64,000 nucleotides of DNA. Source: Bryopsis sp. KO-2023. Its lineage: Eukaryota > Chlorophyta > Ulvophyceae > Bryopsidales > Bryopsidaceae. Positions 20,101-28,858 of the stretch are shown here, in pieces. The translations under genes were made by a program, and so were the position numbers. Numbering within the stretch: position 1 is the first letter of the stretch; each line of letters starts with the position of its first letter. The notes below the pieces were generated by a model. The model was not told the DNA's origin and ran no database searches. It saw nothing but the letters and a program-made list of their open reading frames with translations. The stretch lies in NCBI GenBank assembly GCA_030272585.1, contig BSYQ01000009.1:1550001-1614000 (forward strand), in the 5' to 3' direction.

Positions 20101-20253
20101 CAGAAATTTAGTGCAAGTTGGAAGGGACCATATAAAATAGTGGAACTGATTTCCCCCAGTCGAGTCAGGATTGAGGAAATCAATGGCAAACTCAGGAGGG
20201 GTAGGAAACCTTTCCTAGAAGTGCACAAATCACAGATCAGGCACTTCTTCTGA
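14185..20253 (+). CDS. gypsy gag-pol polyprotein (single ORF, about 2022 residues)
   Basis: From the ATG at the LTR edge: a hydrophobic N-terminal segment (residues ~8-25) and a second near residue 130; a gag helical region; a CCHC knuckle at ~312 (CQFCGRKGHWEAQC); aspartic protease VDSGSG near 396; then ~500 residues of Glu/Ser/Thr/Gln-rich spacer with internal repeats (ESPTNS..LGKSQ and CSPRGGV units). RT follows with VLDLEQGFFQVDV and FVDDLIIGG (~1350, FVDD in place of YxDD), then RNase H TDWSSSGWG (~1494). Integrase has an HHCC finger ending CQTCQ and a DDE core (MDIIGPL, LLCDGAAYF, VVERRNRA). It ends with a GPY/F-type module (WKGPYKIVEL) and no chromodomain. There is no frameshift or stop between gag and pol. 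Confidence 0.92.
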   Translation: MVSERTGWILAFGGLALLAGMSLLLQRPPTISDQNAAPATPAGRAPATYSPSPPPFSTPHTPRTSPHELWQRLMWSIRHRHSHRALPSPSPNPAAAWDTLELVQLADRMHKLWGVLRGSNANLVGAGIASSLLLGYLLKFLDKGSAWLRRRRTETAMRREVLELGSAAPAASVSTEGSATLDRLRRLQQTEGETELEFLQRYFLMFLNTGQAAEVEEEKKAVRLLVARLPGRVLSRVVVETEFEKLTFSGLRELLDRMKRRTEYREAVLAEVKKDEEGKTEGKVEAKAEPNAGTKVLVADRPPTRTGETPLCQFCGRKGHWEAQCRTKRRAQVASVNDDAFGELLEAIQNEQSSSACHSVAAGTPAGDTVRKQLRVKLRLEGEQRGSNQLFEALVDSGSGCSIMPWKVCQRHGWGVAPPKGVLTLTGFNGSKENVRGTVTLDVKIGPWEGKEVFLVSENTSQIILGVPLLAHLSLTVDCARNCLWGKNGTSIPCHAVMKVGEKSGKLERGVVRVLQDPLTKKGRRIRLVGKDGEFRLPLGSSLVLGPYAIKTVVLPFRITGPGLFSLMAIGQPHNLLHSVTTNSDGRVRLTLYNAQLEARMLTAKLCLVSFRVAEGTPVVIEEGGAEEECVEQEEDGLLPHGLDLREKEEVEPEEEGCFGIEKKGDGGCQTVSFPPQEVESEEGGCSGIEKQGDGGCKKVSFPPPKNDCGSLEVFDRTSGSKGSWGTMQSNQDWDSQTGQLASVEQQLSPEGDSRVLSNSAQNRDIPTISSDSGEQHLSSGDGCVLRSLTTQNSEAVATENPTNSATLRKSQRTASLTELDVSSATHYPLRDRIEGKDSENEGRTQTSNTDFECQPNNYNATGQFISSAREKGGKIFGLQTSSSEAVHHLPKSDTQGRVQQSKFHTQEENVASESPANSATLGTSQGTFSTPQQDQWRDLPRGREGQTCGENQGTQSVLTPNRLTAHSTLLHESKAVATESPTDRETLGQSQSTVQSSQKEKGGCSPRGGVVGAVEQTHNEGPTVTTESPTNSDILGKNQSSVSHLQEETLLCSPRGGVGGTVEQEHLDLWKYWEALRGKPPGRSFSEHTTSSLSHLTTIWEEVADDLLDNTTAVGTGERLWNGHTATVQTTQEQPACTSETQSETEDTGSVEYWRREFPNVIRDDLSRDAKATAAPLRVCHREVKWRVPFHRIPLHNTGIRYYATDVAPKEIRKLLTSLQGQGVIRPLGVGERALFSPVLFLRKPNGKVRKTVDFRLLNSYSDAWKTSLLHVRDVLKSIPPEWDYFTVLDLEQGFFQVDVCDSLQPLFAFETGEGDYTYLRLPQGWNCSPGLFHSRIRSSIHGYPGRNFVDDLIIGGEGVEGHDRNLRRVLTRLDEMGLRINRAKAVVRQKEVTYLGYTVTKGSYGLRRYVDDQVRQLPEMRDVRDVRQFVGMLNVCRGVCPNFHNIIQPLLELPKGSNPKLMHQLVAEAWKSILTNNVKLGNSDSGEYNLFTDWSSSGWGYVLFRGTPSEGCIVSLNSRKCADKGGEKVSSYLGELQALIWALKSVSQVVAGGQLTLHTDSNSAVQRITKLAPKEVVEDIRVVRLLAWLAENYPSPGRLRVQFLPGTSNPWADLLSRWYSRPTQTQGQVCALEPQEMQISKNTSMESGGSNRSTEQVLEQAEAVDSKESDSERSGMSGNTELGHAYTGGSRGAELGKIAEGKELSRDQLERLHKEGHWSPQKLLWLCAQHGWKANRGDLEEIQRYCQTCQRVAPKKEKELLRGAGHLTHPGQTVGMDIIGPLPSGRSGHNHIVVVVDHLSRDSMVWKTKEVKGKQVRECLGEWIATHGSPDNLLCDGAAYFHSKDMRAWYKDNHIQVWRTPPYHHRANGVVERRNRALISKIRVLLLDHGGYWDDWLQKANWMVCNMVNKTTGWPPCKVWTLSSKEWDRIQQRLKESREKVNAQKKLSDWNHFLGEEVLLYDSARAEKKDQKFSASWKGPYKIVELISPSRVRIEEINGKLRRGRKPFLEVHKSQIRHFF
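14186..14197 (+). promoter_or_regulatory. primer-binding site of the gypsy element
   Basis: TGGTTTCGGAGC immediately follows the LTR. The gag-pol ATG (14185-14187) spans the LTR/PBS junction, so the PBS is also the first codons of the polyprotein. Confidence 0.75.
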
Positions 20254-20452
20254 GTAGAATGGTGGTGATGAGAGAATAGGTAGGACCAGAAGACATAGTA
20301 AACGGAGGAGAGAAGGTTTCTTTTACATCCGGTGAGGGATGTTTTTTCTGATGAAACACAGTGTAGGAGAAGGCTACACTGGTGTGGAAGTGAGGATATT
20401 AGTTTACTCTACCACGAGTAGAACTTTTTCGGAGGTTTGAGGCAGTGAAGCG

Positions 20453-20778
20453 TGTTGGACCGGGTAGAACACAAGTACTGAAAGACAGACATAAGAGCGT
20501 CACATCAACAAATTCACACAACGGACACTCATTTCTAATGAAAGTACTACCACACGATTTGACTCTGAGAGCGATGTCAAATCTGTTGAATCGACTGGTC
20601 AGTGCGGGTGAGAGGCCCATGGCAGTAGGGGATTTACGTTAGAAGTACGAGGTATGAGTCAGTGGAGGAAGTGTGAGAGTTGAGTGAGTCGGGAAGGAAA
20701 GTCTGTGAACGGGAGTTCGGGGTTGTCTTTTTGTTGTAAGACTTTTTTTGCGGAAGGCTCGTTCTTCCAGTAACAACA
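20453..20778 (+). repeat. right LTR of the gypsy element (326 bp)
   Basis: Copy of 13860-14185, followed by GGGT. It lies about 380 bp upstream of the methyltransferase start codon and could act as a promoter for it. Confidence 0.93.
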
Positions 20779-20989
20779 GGGTCCTCGCAAAAACTTGTCC
20801 TGTGGCTATGGTGGGAAAATCCTCGGAGACGTCACAAACCACCGTGATCGCGTGTAAGATAACCTCCCAAGTCAGGAATCCTCAGCATAAGTTGAACTTC
20901 ATCACTGGACAAATCCTCTGAAGTTCAATTCCGCCAAAAACGTCACTGCTTTTGACAGTTTTTCTCAAATTTAAAGGAGGGTACAGTAC

Positions 20990-21030
20990 ACCCATGGTAC
21001 ACCCTCAAATTGGTACGGTGTACCGTGGGT
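20990..21030 (+). promoter_or_regulatory. imperfect stem-loop upstream of the methyltransferase gene
   Basis: ACCCATGGTACACC (20990-21003) is the reverse complement of 21017-21030 except one position, with a 13-nt loop. GGTAC recurs several times in and around the arms. It lies ~130-170 bp before the start codon, so it may be in the 5' UTR or promoter. Confidence 0.45.
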
Positions 21031-21158
21031 CTGACCCATCAGAATCAATGACTCAGAATGACTTCACCTCCACCAACCACATGCTAACAATCAACAGAAC
21101 TAAAATTGTGGGTCAGGATTCGGTCTTCCGATTCCACTGCTCACAGACGCCAAATCAG

Positions 21159-22311
21159 ATGCCGCCCCCTGCACCTTCGTCCAAACTGTTCGATACTCAG
21201 GCAACAGAGTACGCGAAATACAGACCAACCTATCCTGACGAGCTCTACGATGCCATCTACGCCTTCGCTGACCTTCCTTCCTACGGCGTTGCGCTGGATG
21301 TCGCAACAGGGTCCGCCCAAGCTGCCCTGAAGTTGACGGACAAGTTTGAGAGAGTGGTGGCGATCGATCCAAACGAAAAAATGCTGTCCATGGTGAGCAT
21401 CCATTCCGCTCTGTTTTTTTCTTCTCCTTCTGTCTACCGATTGTCAGTTTCGTGAACGTGAATGCTATCAGTTTCACACTCGCTTCCAGGCAGGTAGAAT
21501 TCGGTGCAGTCGTTGCGGCGAATCGCGCGTGTTTCACGGTTGATTTCGAGATGTCCCCTCTGTGCAGTTTTTCAGAAGATGATCCCCGATCTGAAAGACG
21601 CGCGCAGTTTCAGGGGCAATCCCTGTCTACATGCGACAGTCGTTTTTCTAGCAGAGTGCTGTATCTTTCAGTCCGTTCAACGAAGGTTTTGTCCATTGAT
21701 ATGTTGTTCGAACATTGCGACTCGCACAGGCGCAACCACACCCCAACCTGGAGCTCCGTTTTGGGTCGGCGGAGAACCTTGACGTCCCGCCAGAAAGCGT
21801 CGATCTCATCACAGTGGCGCAAGCTCTGCACTGGTTCGACCTCCGAAGGTTTTATTCGGAGGCGAAGAGGGTCCTGAGTCCGCACGGTGCTCTGGCGGCG
21901 TGGACGTACGGCCTGGCCAGGTTCGAAGATAACCCCGTCGCAAGTGATATTATTCATAACTTCTGCTGGAAGGATATGGGGCCATATTGGGCGCATAACG
22001 CCAGAGATCTGACTGCCCGCACTCACACCGAGCTACCCCCCCTCCCTGAGGAATTCGGTGTGGTGGAGACACGAATGATGGAAATGAGGAAGGCGATGCC
22101 GTTCTTGGATTTCTTGAGGTATCTGGAGACCTGGTCGTCTTACAATACGTTCAAGAAGGACCATCCCGACGCGCGCGATCCTCTGCTGGACTTTCGGGAA
22201 GAGTGCATGACGGCTCTTCGCTTGAACGATGAGTCTGAGGTCGTCACAGTAGTGTTCGACTTGGCGGTGATTCTCGCGAAGCAAAAATGCAACGATTCCG
22301 ACCAAGTGTAG
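21159..22311 (+). CDS. class I SAM-dependent methyltransferase (TMT1/CRG1-like family)
   Basis: Two exons, 21159-21392 and 21730-22311, give 271 residues; the intron is GTGAGC...CACAG in phase 0. The ATG at 21159 is chosen because the family opening (LFDTQATEYAKYRPTYPDEL) follows within 10 residues. Motif I is ALDVATGSAQAAL, motif II AIDPNEKM, then LELRFGSAENLDV, VDLITVAQALHWFD and LSPHGALAAWTYG. This pattern matches the methyltransferase type 11 proteins that include yeast trans-aconitate methyltransferase Tmt1 and Crg1. The substrate cannot be told from sequence. No signal peptide is seen, so it is probably cytosolic. The gypsy right LTR lies just upstream. Confidence 0.88.
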
Positions 22312-23669
22312 CGATTGCCTACAATATCTCAGTTCAGGGGAGCAGTCTCGGCTGTGTAGCAGGTTGTCGAAAACAATGGAATTGTGAACGACTTGGGGTG
22401 TAGTGCTAGTCGGCACAGAATCGGGATATTATGGATAGCGCTGCTTTCATGCTCTTCTGCCATATCTCATTTATTTTGTTGTGTCAAAACTGTAATGAAA
22501 CACATTTCTTGATCCTCTGTTTTCATTCAAAGATGAAAAACCCAAACATCCTCTGTCGCCACAACTATTGTACCCTTCATTGTTAAATATAATATACTCG
22601 AGAAAAAATCAGCTGTCATTTAGGCAACATATCATTGATTGATATTTGCATCTCAAAAGCATTGTGCCAATTTGTTTGAATAGAAACGATCCTGTTCATT
22701 GCAGCAAACAGTTGGGCACAATGAATTCACACAATTTCATTTCCATTATTCCTGGACACAATTGTTGAATCTCACAAAAGATAGTTACACTTCCGTTCTT
22801 ACGTTTATGCACCATCACTTTGGACAGGTATTTCCAATCAAACAACTTGAGAACCTCTTTTCACCCCACTGATACGACCAAACCGCCATCTATACGGTGA
22901 TGGTACATCTTCAGCTCCTAGTAAACACCCGGATCGAGACATTTTCCATTTTTTTTTCCATCAAAAACCCTCCCGAGTAGGACCCAAGGTCCATTTCATC
23001 TTTTTCCCTTTTCACTCTCATAAAGCTGAGGGAAAAAGACTGGACACTTTTTTCTTTATATCTGTTTTTTTTCATTTTTCTTCTTCAAATTTGAAACCTC
23101 TTCGTTATTCTTCCTAAAGAGAACGAACCATCTGCATCCAGCCCGTACAAAACACTTGCCCCCATTTCAGCATCGGCAAGCCTTGCCAACTCTTTTTGTT
23201 ATTCAAGAAACAACAAAAAAACACCCCCATTGAAACTAATGACAAAAAAAAAGGGAAAAACACTTGCTTGCTTTTCACTCTGAAAGACACTTCTGCTTGG
23301 GATGGGCCAAAACTCTTCCGCTGACTTTGTTCATACACACACTAGCCCCTCGACTTCCAAAAAAATGCACAATGGTGTACCTTGAAGTTATGACTTCAAA
23401 CACTCGAAACAGCAACCCAGGTCTCTAACCAGGTCGACTGCTGCAACACATCCCATTGCCAGCGAAATGGGCCCATCCATGAATTCAAATTGTTTCAAAT
23501 CTCAGTCGGTTTTTTCCTTTTTTTTTCCTTTTTTCACAGCGTCAGAAAAATCCAGAAAAAGTTTGCGCAATCGCTGCACAAATATAAATTTTTTGTGTTG
23601 TTTACTGCTCATTTTCCTCCCTTTCTGTTTTCCATGAAAGGGATACCTCTGTTTTCTGTGAGTCTTGAT
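22312..23669. other. intergenic between convergent genes
   Basis: AT-rich with T-runs. No frame with splice support was found. It contains the 3' ends of the methyltransferase (plus) and the secreted protein gene (minus). Confidence 0.6.
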
Positions 23670-25298
23670 TTACTCATGATCAGTTTCAGCGCTAGCTGGA
23701 ACTGGCACAACACCTTTGTGTGGCTTAGCACCACCACCAACAGAAAGACCAATGCTGCTGGAAGCAGATTTCCTTCCAGTAGATCTGCTTCCAGCCGAGA
23801 TCCTTGTTCCTCTGGAAGAGCTGCTGGTTTCCAGGTCGATCGAAACTCCACTTCCTGAGAATTCAGGGAACAGGAATTTGGACCCAGCAGGGGCTGGCTC
23901 CTCGGTGTCGACCACAGTGTCTTTGGATGGCCCCACGACCTCAGATTCAACCACTTCAGCAGCAGTCTGCTTGGAGGAGGAACCCCCGGAGCCAGTTTGG
24001 AACCTGGGGTTTCCCACGCCAGCACCAGGGACGATGTGCTTGCTGGAATCATCTGCTGCCTGGACCCCAGTGTGGAGAATGTCAACCCCAGAGGTCGCAC
24101 TCTTGTCCTGGCTGCCAGTGTTGAATCTGGGGTTACCCTTTCCAGCAGTGGGCACACCGACGATCGAACCCTCTCCAGAAGAAGCAGAGGTAAAGCTGGA
24201 GGTGGTGAAGGTATCGCTGCCAGATCCACCTGAGAGTAGCATCATCCACGGTCAGAATGATTGATAACCACAATCAGCTACACATGCAGCCGATACATGC
24301 ATGTGTGGGGATAATCACATCAAATCCACCAATAAAATAACACCTCAATAATCATCGTACCAGAGGTGGCGGAGCCAGCACGTTTTCCAGTTTTGGAAAT
24401 GGCGGGAGAAACAGACACTTCAGTCTGGGAAGAAGTGGAGGCCGAGCCCCTGCCGGCAGTCGACACAGAAGATCCTCCCGTAGAAGTCACTTCTCCATGG
24501 TTGACAGCCAACAATCTGCGACCTGGAGGAAAGAGAAAACACAAAACAAGGATCAGATCTCTGTCCAACTGTATGACTGACTCCATGCATGCAAGCTCCT
24601 GTGATTAGAAGTGTTTGAAGGCGTGCAGTAGTTACAGTCGGAAAAACACCCACCCTCTGTATTGCGTCGTTCAGTGGCCGCATTCTCGGCCTCTGCGATT
24701 TCCCTCAATAGGTTGAAGTCCGCACGGAAGAGCGAATCGAAATCTAGAGAAAAACACAAATCAACATGTGTGAGAGGGGCGCAGTTGCATCGAAGGGGCG
24801 ACGATTCCAAAATGCTCAGTGGAAAATGCACGATCAGGAAAGAGGTCCGATCGCGATCGAGATCGCCCCAGCAGAAACAAGGACATGAGAATGACAAAAC
24901 TGTCAGAAAAACGCAAACCCGCAGGTGCTCACCAACAGGCGGTGCGTTTACACCAGGGTTGGTTTGGAACGAACTCGGTCCCGAGCTGATAACCTCAGTC
25001 TGTCTCAAGCGACGAGCTGCAGAAGCGAAACGAAACAAGGGGAAAAGTCAGCAAAAAAAAAAGACAGTCCCGTTCCGTAAAGGAGCAACAGGAAGGAAAC
25101 TACGACACAACTTGCAAAAGACCGAGCGAAAAACTCCATGAAAGCCCTTTCGTATCAAATAGATCCTCATATTATTTTCTTCAGGAAAAGTAAAGAGCGT
25201 TTGCACCCCGAGGTCCCACCTTCGCAGAGAGTTGTTCCGAGGATTACTAGGAGGACAGCCGCCCCGGTCAAGCTTTTGGTGTAGCTGCTCTGTGCCAT
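23670..25298 (-). CDS. secreted Ser/Thr/Gly-rich protein, family member A (unknown function)
   Basis: Five exons: 25298-25220, 25016-24933, 24743-24654, 24522-24361, 24229-23670. Every intron is in phase 1 and the joined frame gives 324 residues. Exon 1 encodes a signal peptide (core LTGAAVLLVILGTTLC). The mature chain has an acidic helix (FNLLREIAEAENAATERR), a dibasic GRRLLAV stretch, then a long low-complexity Ser/Thr/Gly region with two repeats that start GNPRF(N/Q)TGS. There are no cysteines after the signal region. It looks like a secreted or wall/matrix protein, but no known domain is recognised. A second gene at 52379-53548 has the same 79-nt first exon, phase-1 introns and a GRRLSG exon start, so the two are likely paralogs. 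Confidence 0.72.
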
Positions 25299-27462
25299 CT
25301 TTTCCAAAACACTATTGTTTTCTGGGGAAGAGTAAACACCACTAAGACGAGCAGAAACCTAGACTATGAGGCTGCTTCTTCAAAGAAAAAATTTGCGGTA
25401 GTATTGAAGAATTGTTATGTAGCTTGCAGCCCTAGAAAAATATTTTCACTGGTGAGAGTGGGGGGATGCGCCTATTTGTATGGGGTGGCGTTGGGATTCG
25501 AGTTGGCCGCGCGTTTCGACGTTTTCCCAGTGATTTTCTCGTTTCACTTTAGTCAGTTGGTGCTGAGAGGACAGATGGAAGAGTCTTTTGGCTTTTTTCG
25601 CGGTGTGGGAGGCTTCGTAATATCCTGTCGTCCGAATGGGGACCAAGCAAATCGATTTGTTATCCGTGCTGCCCACCAGCCGCCATGAGCCGCCACATGG
25701 CCTACACGTCCCCGTGGAACGAGATGATGTTTTTTTCTTGGGGCAAAGCCCAGTTCTGCCAGCTCGTTTCATTCCTTGATGATAATGATAATGATAATGA
25801 TTACATTGTTTATCATTCCTTGATAAAATCCCAGGCTTTGGATGAGGTGGAAATTCTCGGTGTTTTCTTTTCAAAATCTTGTTGATGAACATGGCTCCTC
25901 CCTCTGGACCAATCGAAAAATATAATGGGCGGGGCAAGGTTGACTAGTCAGGCCAGGAATCCAAGTGACGACTTAGAACAAGTGTGTTGGAATAAAAACC
26001 CCACGTTTTTGATCTGAATCTTTGTTGCAATTCCACAAAGACATATTTGACTGTCGAATTAATTTGGGTCGAGATGTTTGATGGCTACCTATTCTTTTCA
26101 AAGTTCTTTTATACACTGTCCGGTTGAAACCATCTTCCTGGATGAGGAATTCACCTTGGGTTGTTAAAATCAATTTGTTTGTTTGCTATTTTTCTAGAAC
26201 AAATAAGAAGTGCAGGTTCATGACTGTGATCTGTGTGTCAGCATTCTGGCTTTCGACTTGAGCAAAAAGAAACCAGCTACAAAAAGAAAGGATAGAGTCC
26301 CGTGATGTCAGACACTGCATCAAGGCGACTATTTGATTTATTCATAGATGTGGAATGCCAGCCAATTGCAATCCAGCTGCATGTCTGGTGTCTACCGACA
26401 TTACACCACAGTTACCTGTGCCTTAGGTTAGCTGCCACCCTAAACCCCCTTATACTTCCTGCTGACAGAGTGTTGAATCCCCCTCTTTCCACTCTCCAGG
26501 AATTTGAGAGTCGGAAGTGTGGGCACGAACGAAAACCACCTGGTATCAGATGGGAGTGTGTTTTTTTTTAACAAAAGAGGGTGGGGGTGGGGACCTTTAG
26601 ATGGGGAGAGAGAATATTACACTGGGAGATTCAGTTTCTACTGTATCTTGGTTGTTTGTGGAGGTTGAATACTTGGTGATCTGTGTGTGCTTTGTACATT
26701 TTTTTCTTCTCCACCACTGGGAACCCCTCCTGTGGTATTGTTTCTTGGGGTGTGGTTCTCCCCTCCTTTTTTTCAGTTGTGTTGCATGATTTGCTGGGCA
26801 TGTGCAAGCAAGTAAACAGAGACATTAGTGAGTGAGTGATTGATTAGAACCAGGGAGCGATGAGAAATATTGCTTCTGAGAAACAAGTACTCATCGAAAA
26901 GGGTTGCTCGTCTTTTTGTGTCTTCTGAGTTGGCAGAGTTTTTTTTATGGAATGAAAAAAAAGGAATAAAAAACATGCTTGTCGACGAAGATCCAAAGCG
27001 TCTTCTCGAAAGCTGTTCAACGGAAGCGAGTCTTGATTCGGCTCGACGAAAACCAACCTCAACCAGCTTTGGTATCTTGTGTTGCTTTGCAGTTATCACC
27101 ATCCCCCCACTTTTCACAAAACTCGTCGCACGAAAAACGACTCTCCAGCCGCCACTTTCCACCATTCCAGAAGGCGTCGACGCCGACTTCATGCTTTCGC
27201 CGAAAAGAGCAATCCTTTTTGGGCCTCTTGCGTGCACGCAAAACATCGAGAGGCTAACCAAATGGTACAACACAAGTATGCCAGACCATTTGGTTAACCT
27301 CTCGACGGTTATTCTTGCGCGACCGCGACTCTAACTAACCGCTTCGATCCCCAAAACGTGAGCACTTGTAGGTTTCCGTAGTTGTCTCTGGTGCTTCGAT
27401 TATCTTAGCGGCCAGTCTTTGAGACAGCAACTACTTTCAGCAAGCGTCAAGTTTTTGACAAA
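25299..27462. other. long divergent intergenic region
   Basis: 2.2 kb between the secreted-protein start and the kinase start. It holds a GATAAT/AATGAT trinucleotide-like run (25779-25800) and a perfect-looking hairpin at 27246-27305. A GC-richer block at 26990-27240 has frames open on both strands (166 codons minus, 154 plus), but neither shows a motif or good start. Confidence 0.5.
27246..27305. repeat. 21-bp inverted repeat with 18-nt loop
   Basis: Arm 27246-27266 (TCGAGAGGCTAACCAAATGG plus T) pairs with 27285-27305 with one mismatch. It sits ~160 bp upstream of the kinase ATG, so it may be a 5'-UTR hairpin, a protein-binding palindrome or a MITE remnant. Confidence 0.7.
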
Positions 27463-28858
27463 ATGAATACACAGCACTTCACACAGCATCTCCAAGGGTT
27501 TCCTCGATTTAGAGGCCAACGGACCAAGATTTTTCTCCGTGGCGACGCGCTACAAAAAGGAACCTCTTTGAGAAACGGCTGGTCGCGTGTGAGATGGACG
27601 AAGGAGGATAGGACCACACACGACAGCACTTCACACGACAAGAAACTACACAAGCATGGAAAATCAGGAGACGCCACCTCAGTGGTAGCCTTCTCAGAAA
27701 GGTTCGTGATTGGAGAGGTGCTCGGGAAGGGGTCTTTTGGAACAGTTTATCGAGCAACGGATACAGTCACGGGCGACGCCGTCGCGATAAAGGAAATTTC
27801 CGGGACAAAAAGCTCGAGGGAAGCAAAAAACGAGGCGCACCATCTACGGAGCCTCCAAGGGGTGTCAGGAGTCGTCAAGCTTTACGGTTTCTACGACGAC
27901 TGCGACAGGAAAAAGGACGTCAAAACGAAGACGTCCTACATCATCATGCAACTGTGCGATGGGGGGGACCTTGAGAATTTCTCGGAGGTGAAACGCACTC
28001 CTCACATGAGATTTTGGAACCCAAACCTAGGCTCGCATATATCATATATCATGATGACACACCACCAACCTGTGTGTAATGAAACTGATGGCACACAGGA
28101 GAATGGTCCACTGAGCGAGGAGCAGGTCCGGGCAGTGGCGGCGGAGGTTCTGGCGATGATCCAAGGATGTCACCACCACGGCATCCTGCACTTGGACGTG
28201 AAGGCTGCCAACCTTCTGATCGCATCCCCAGCCAGTCGGGAGCTCCTGAAGACAAATCCAAGGATGCTAAACCCCGGCTGGCTGGTGGCCTCCGATTTCG
28301 GCACGGCCCGGGTGGCTGGTAAGTTTCGAATAGTTTCACTTCACAGAATTATAGTTCTGTGGGTATTTAATACGTTGCGGTGAAGAAACACCATCAAGCC
28401 TAATGATGTGAATTGAATCAGGACTCCACTGAAAACCAAGTGAAAAAAACTGGGGTTGATTCCCCAATCTGCAAAACAGAATCTATACTGAGCCACGATC
28501 TTCTGTGGAATTTTTTGTAGGGTTGGGGTACTCCTCCGAATTCCTCGGGACGCCGACCCATTGTGCTCCCGAGGTTTTCGGAAGGAAGTACTCCAACCCA
28601 GCGGATGTGTGGAGCACCGGAACCATGCTGTTCCGTCTCCACAGCCGGAGGATGCCCTTCTGGGAGCCAGCCCAGGAGGGTCGGATGAAGACAACATCCG
28701 ACATCCTCCGGCACATCCTGAGTGGGACGCCCGGGTTCGGAGCTGAAGTGGACCCCCTCTTCCAAGACTTTCTACAGGGGCTTCTCCACAAGGATCCAGC
28801 ACAGCGACTCACACCGAGTCAGGCCTTGAACCACACGTGGCTGGCCACCACAGAGTAG
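27463..28858 (+). CDS. Ser/Thr protein kinase
   Basis: Three exons, 27463-27987, 28099-28318 and 28521-28858, give 360 residues. The first ~75 residues are basic and unstructured. The kinase domain shows FVIGEVLGKGSFGTVYRA (glycine loop), AIKEI (ATP Lys), a Glu-bearing helix (SSREAKNEAHHL), YIIMQLCDGGDLENF, HLDVKAANLLI (catalytic loop), SDFGTARV (Mg Asp), GTPTHCAPEVF and DVWSTGTMLF. HLDVKAANLL resembles the STE20-type HRDIKAANIL but has Leu in place of the HRD Arg, so it is a non-RD kinase. Group assignment (STE or CAMK) is uncertain. Intron 1 (27988-28098) is 111 nt, a multiple of three without a stop, so retention would add 37 residues in the C-lobe. Confidence 0.9.

Larger units (their letters stand above)
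13860..20778 (+). mobile_element. complete Ty3/gypsy LTR retrotransposon
   Basis: Bounded by 326-bp LTRs (13860-14185, 20453-20778) that start TGTTG and end CAACA and appear identical. GGGT flanks both sides (13856-13859, 20779-20782), a 4-bp target duplication. A PBS (TGGTTTCGGAGC) follows the left LTR without a gap. One uninterrupted ORF encodes gag, protease, RT, RNase H and integrase in gypsy order. No strong polypurine tract sits against the right LTR; the best purine run is at 20302-20318. Identical LTRs plus an intact ORF indicate a very recent and possibly still active insertion. Confidence 0.93.

Noticed and set aside
26773-27273. A 166-codon minus-strand frame (and a 154-codon plus-strand frame over the same DNA)
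   Set aside because: Both are open on overlapping DNA, have no recognised motif and run into A/T homopolymers. The evidence does not favour either strand.
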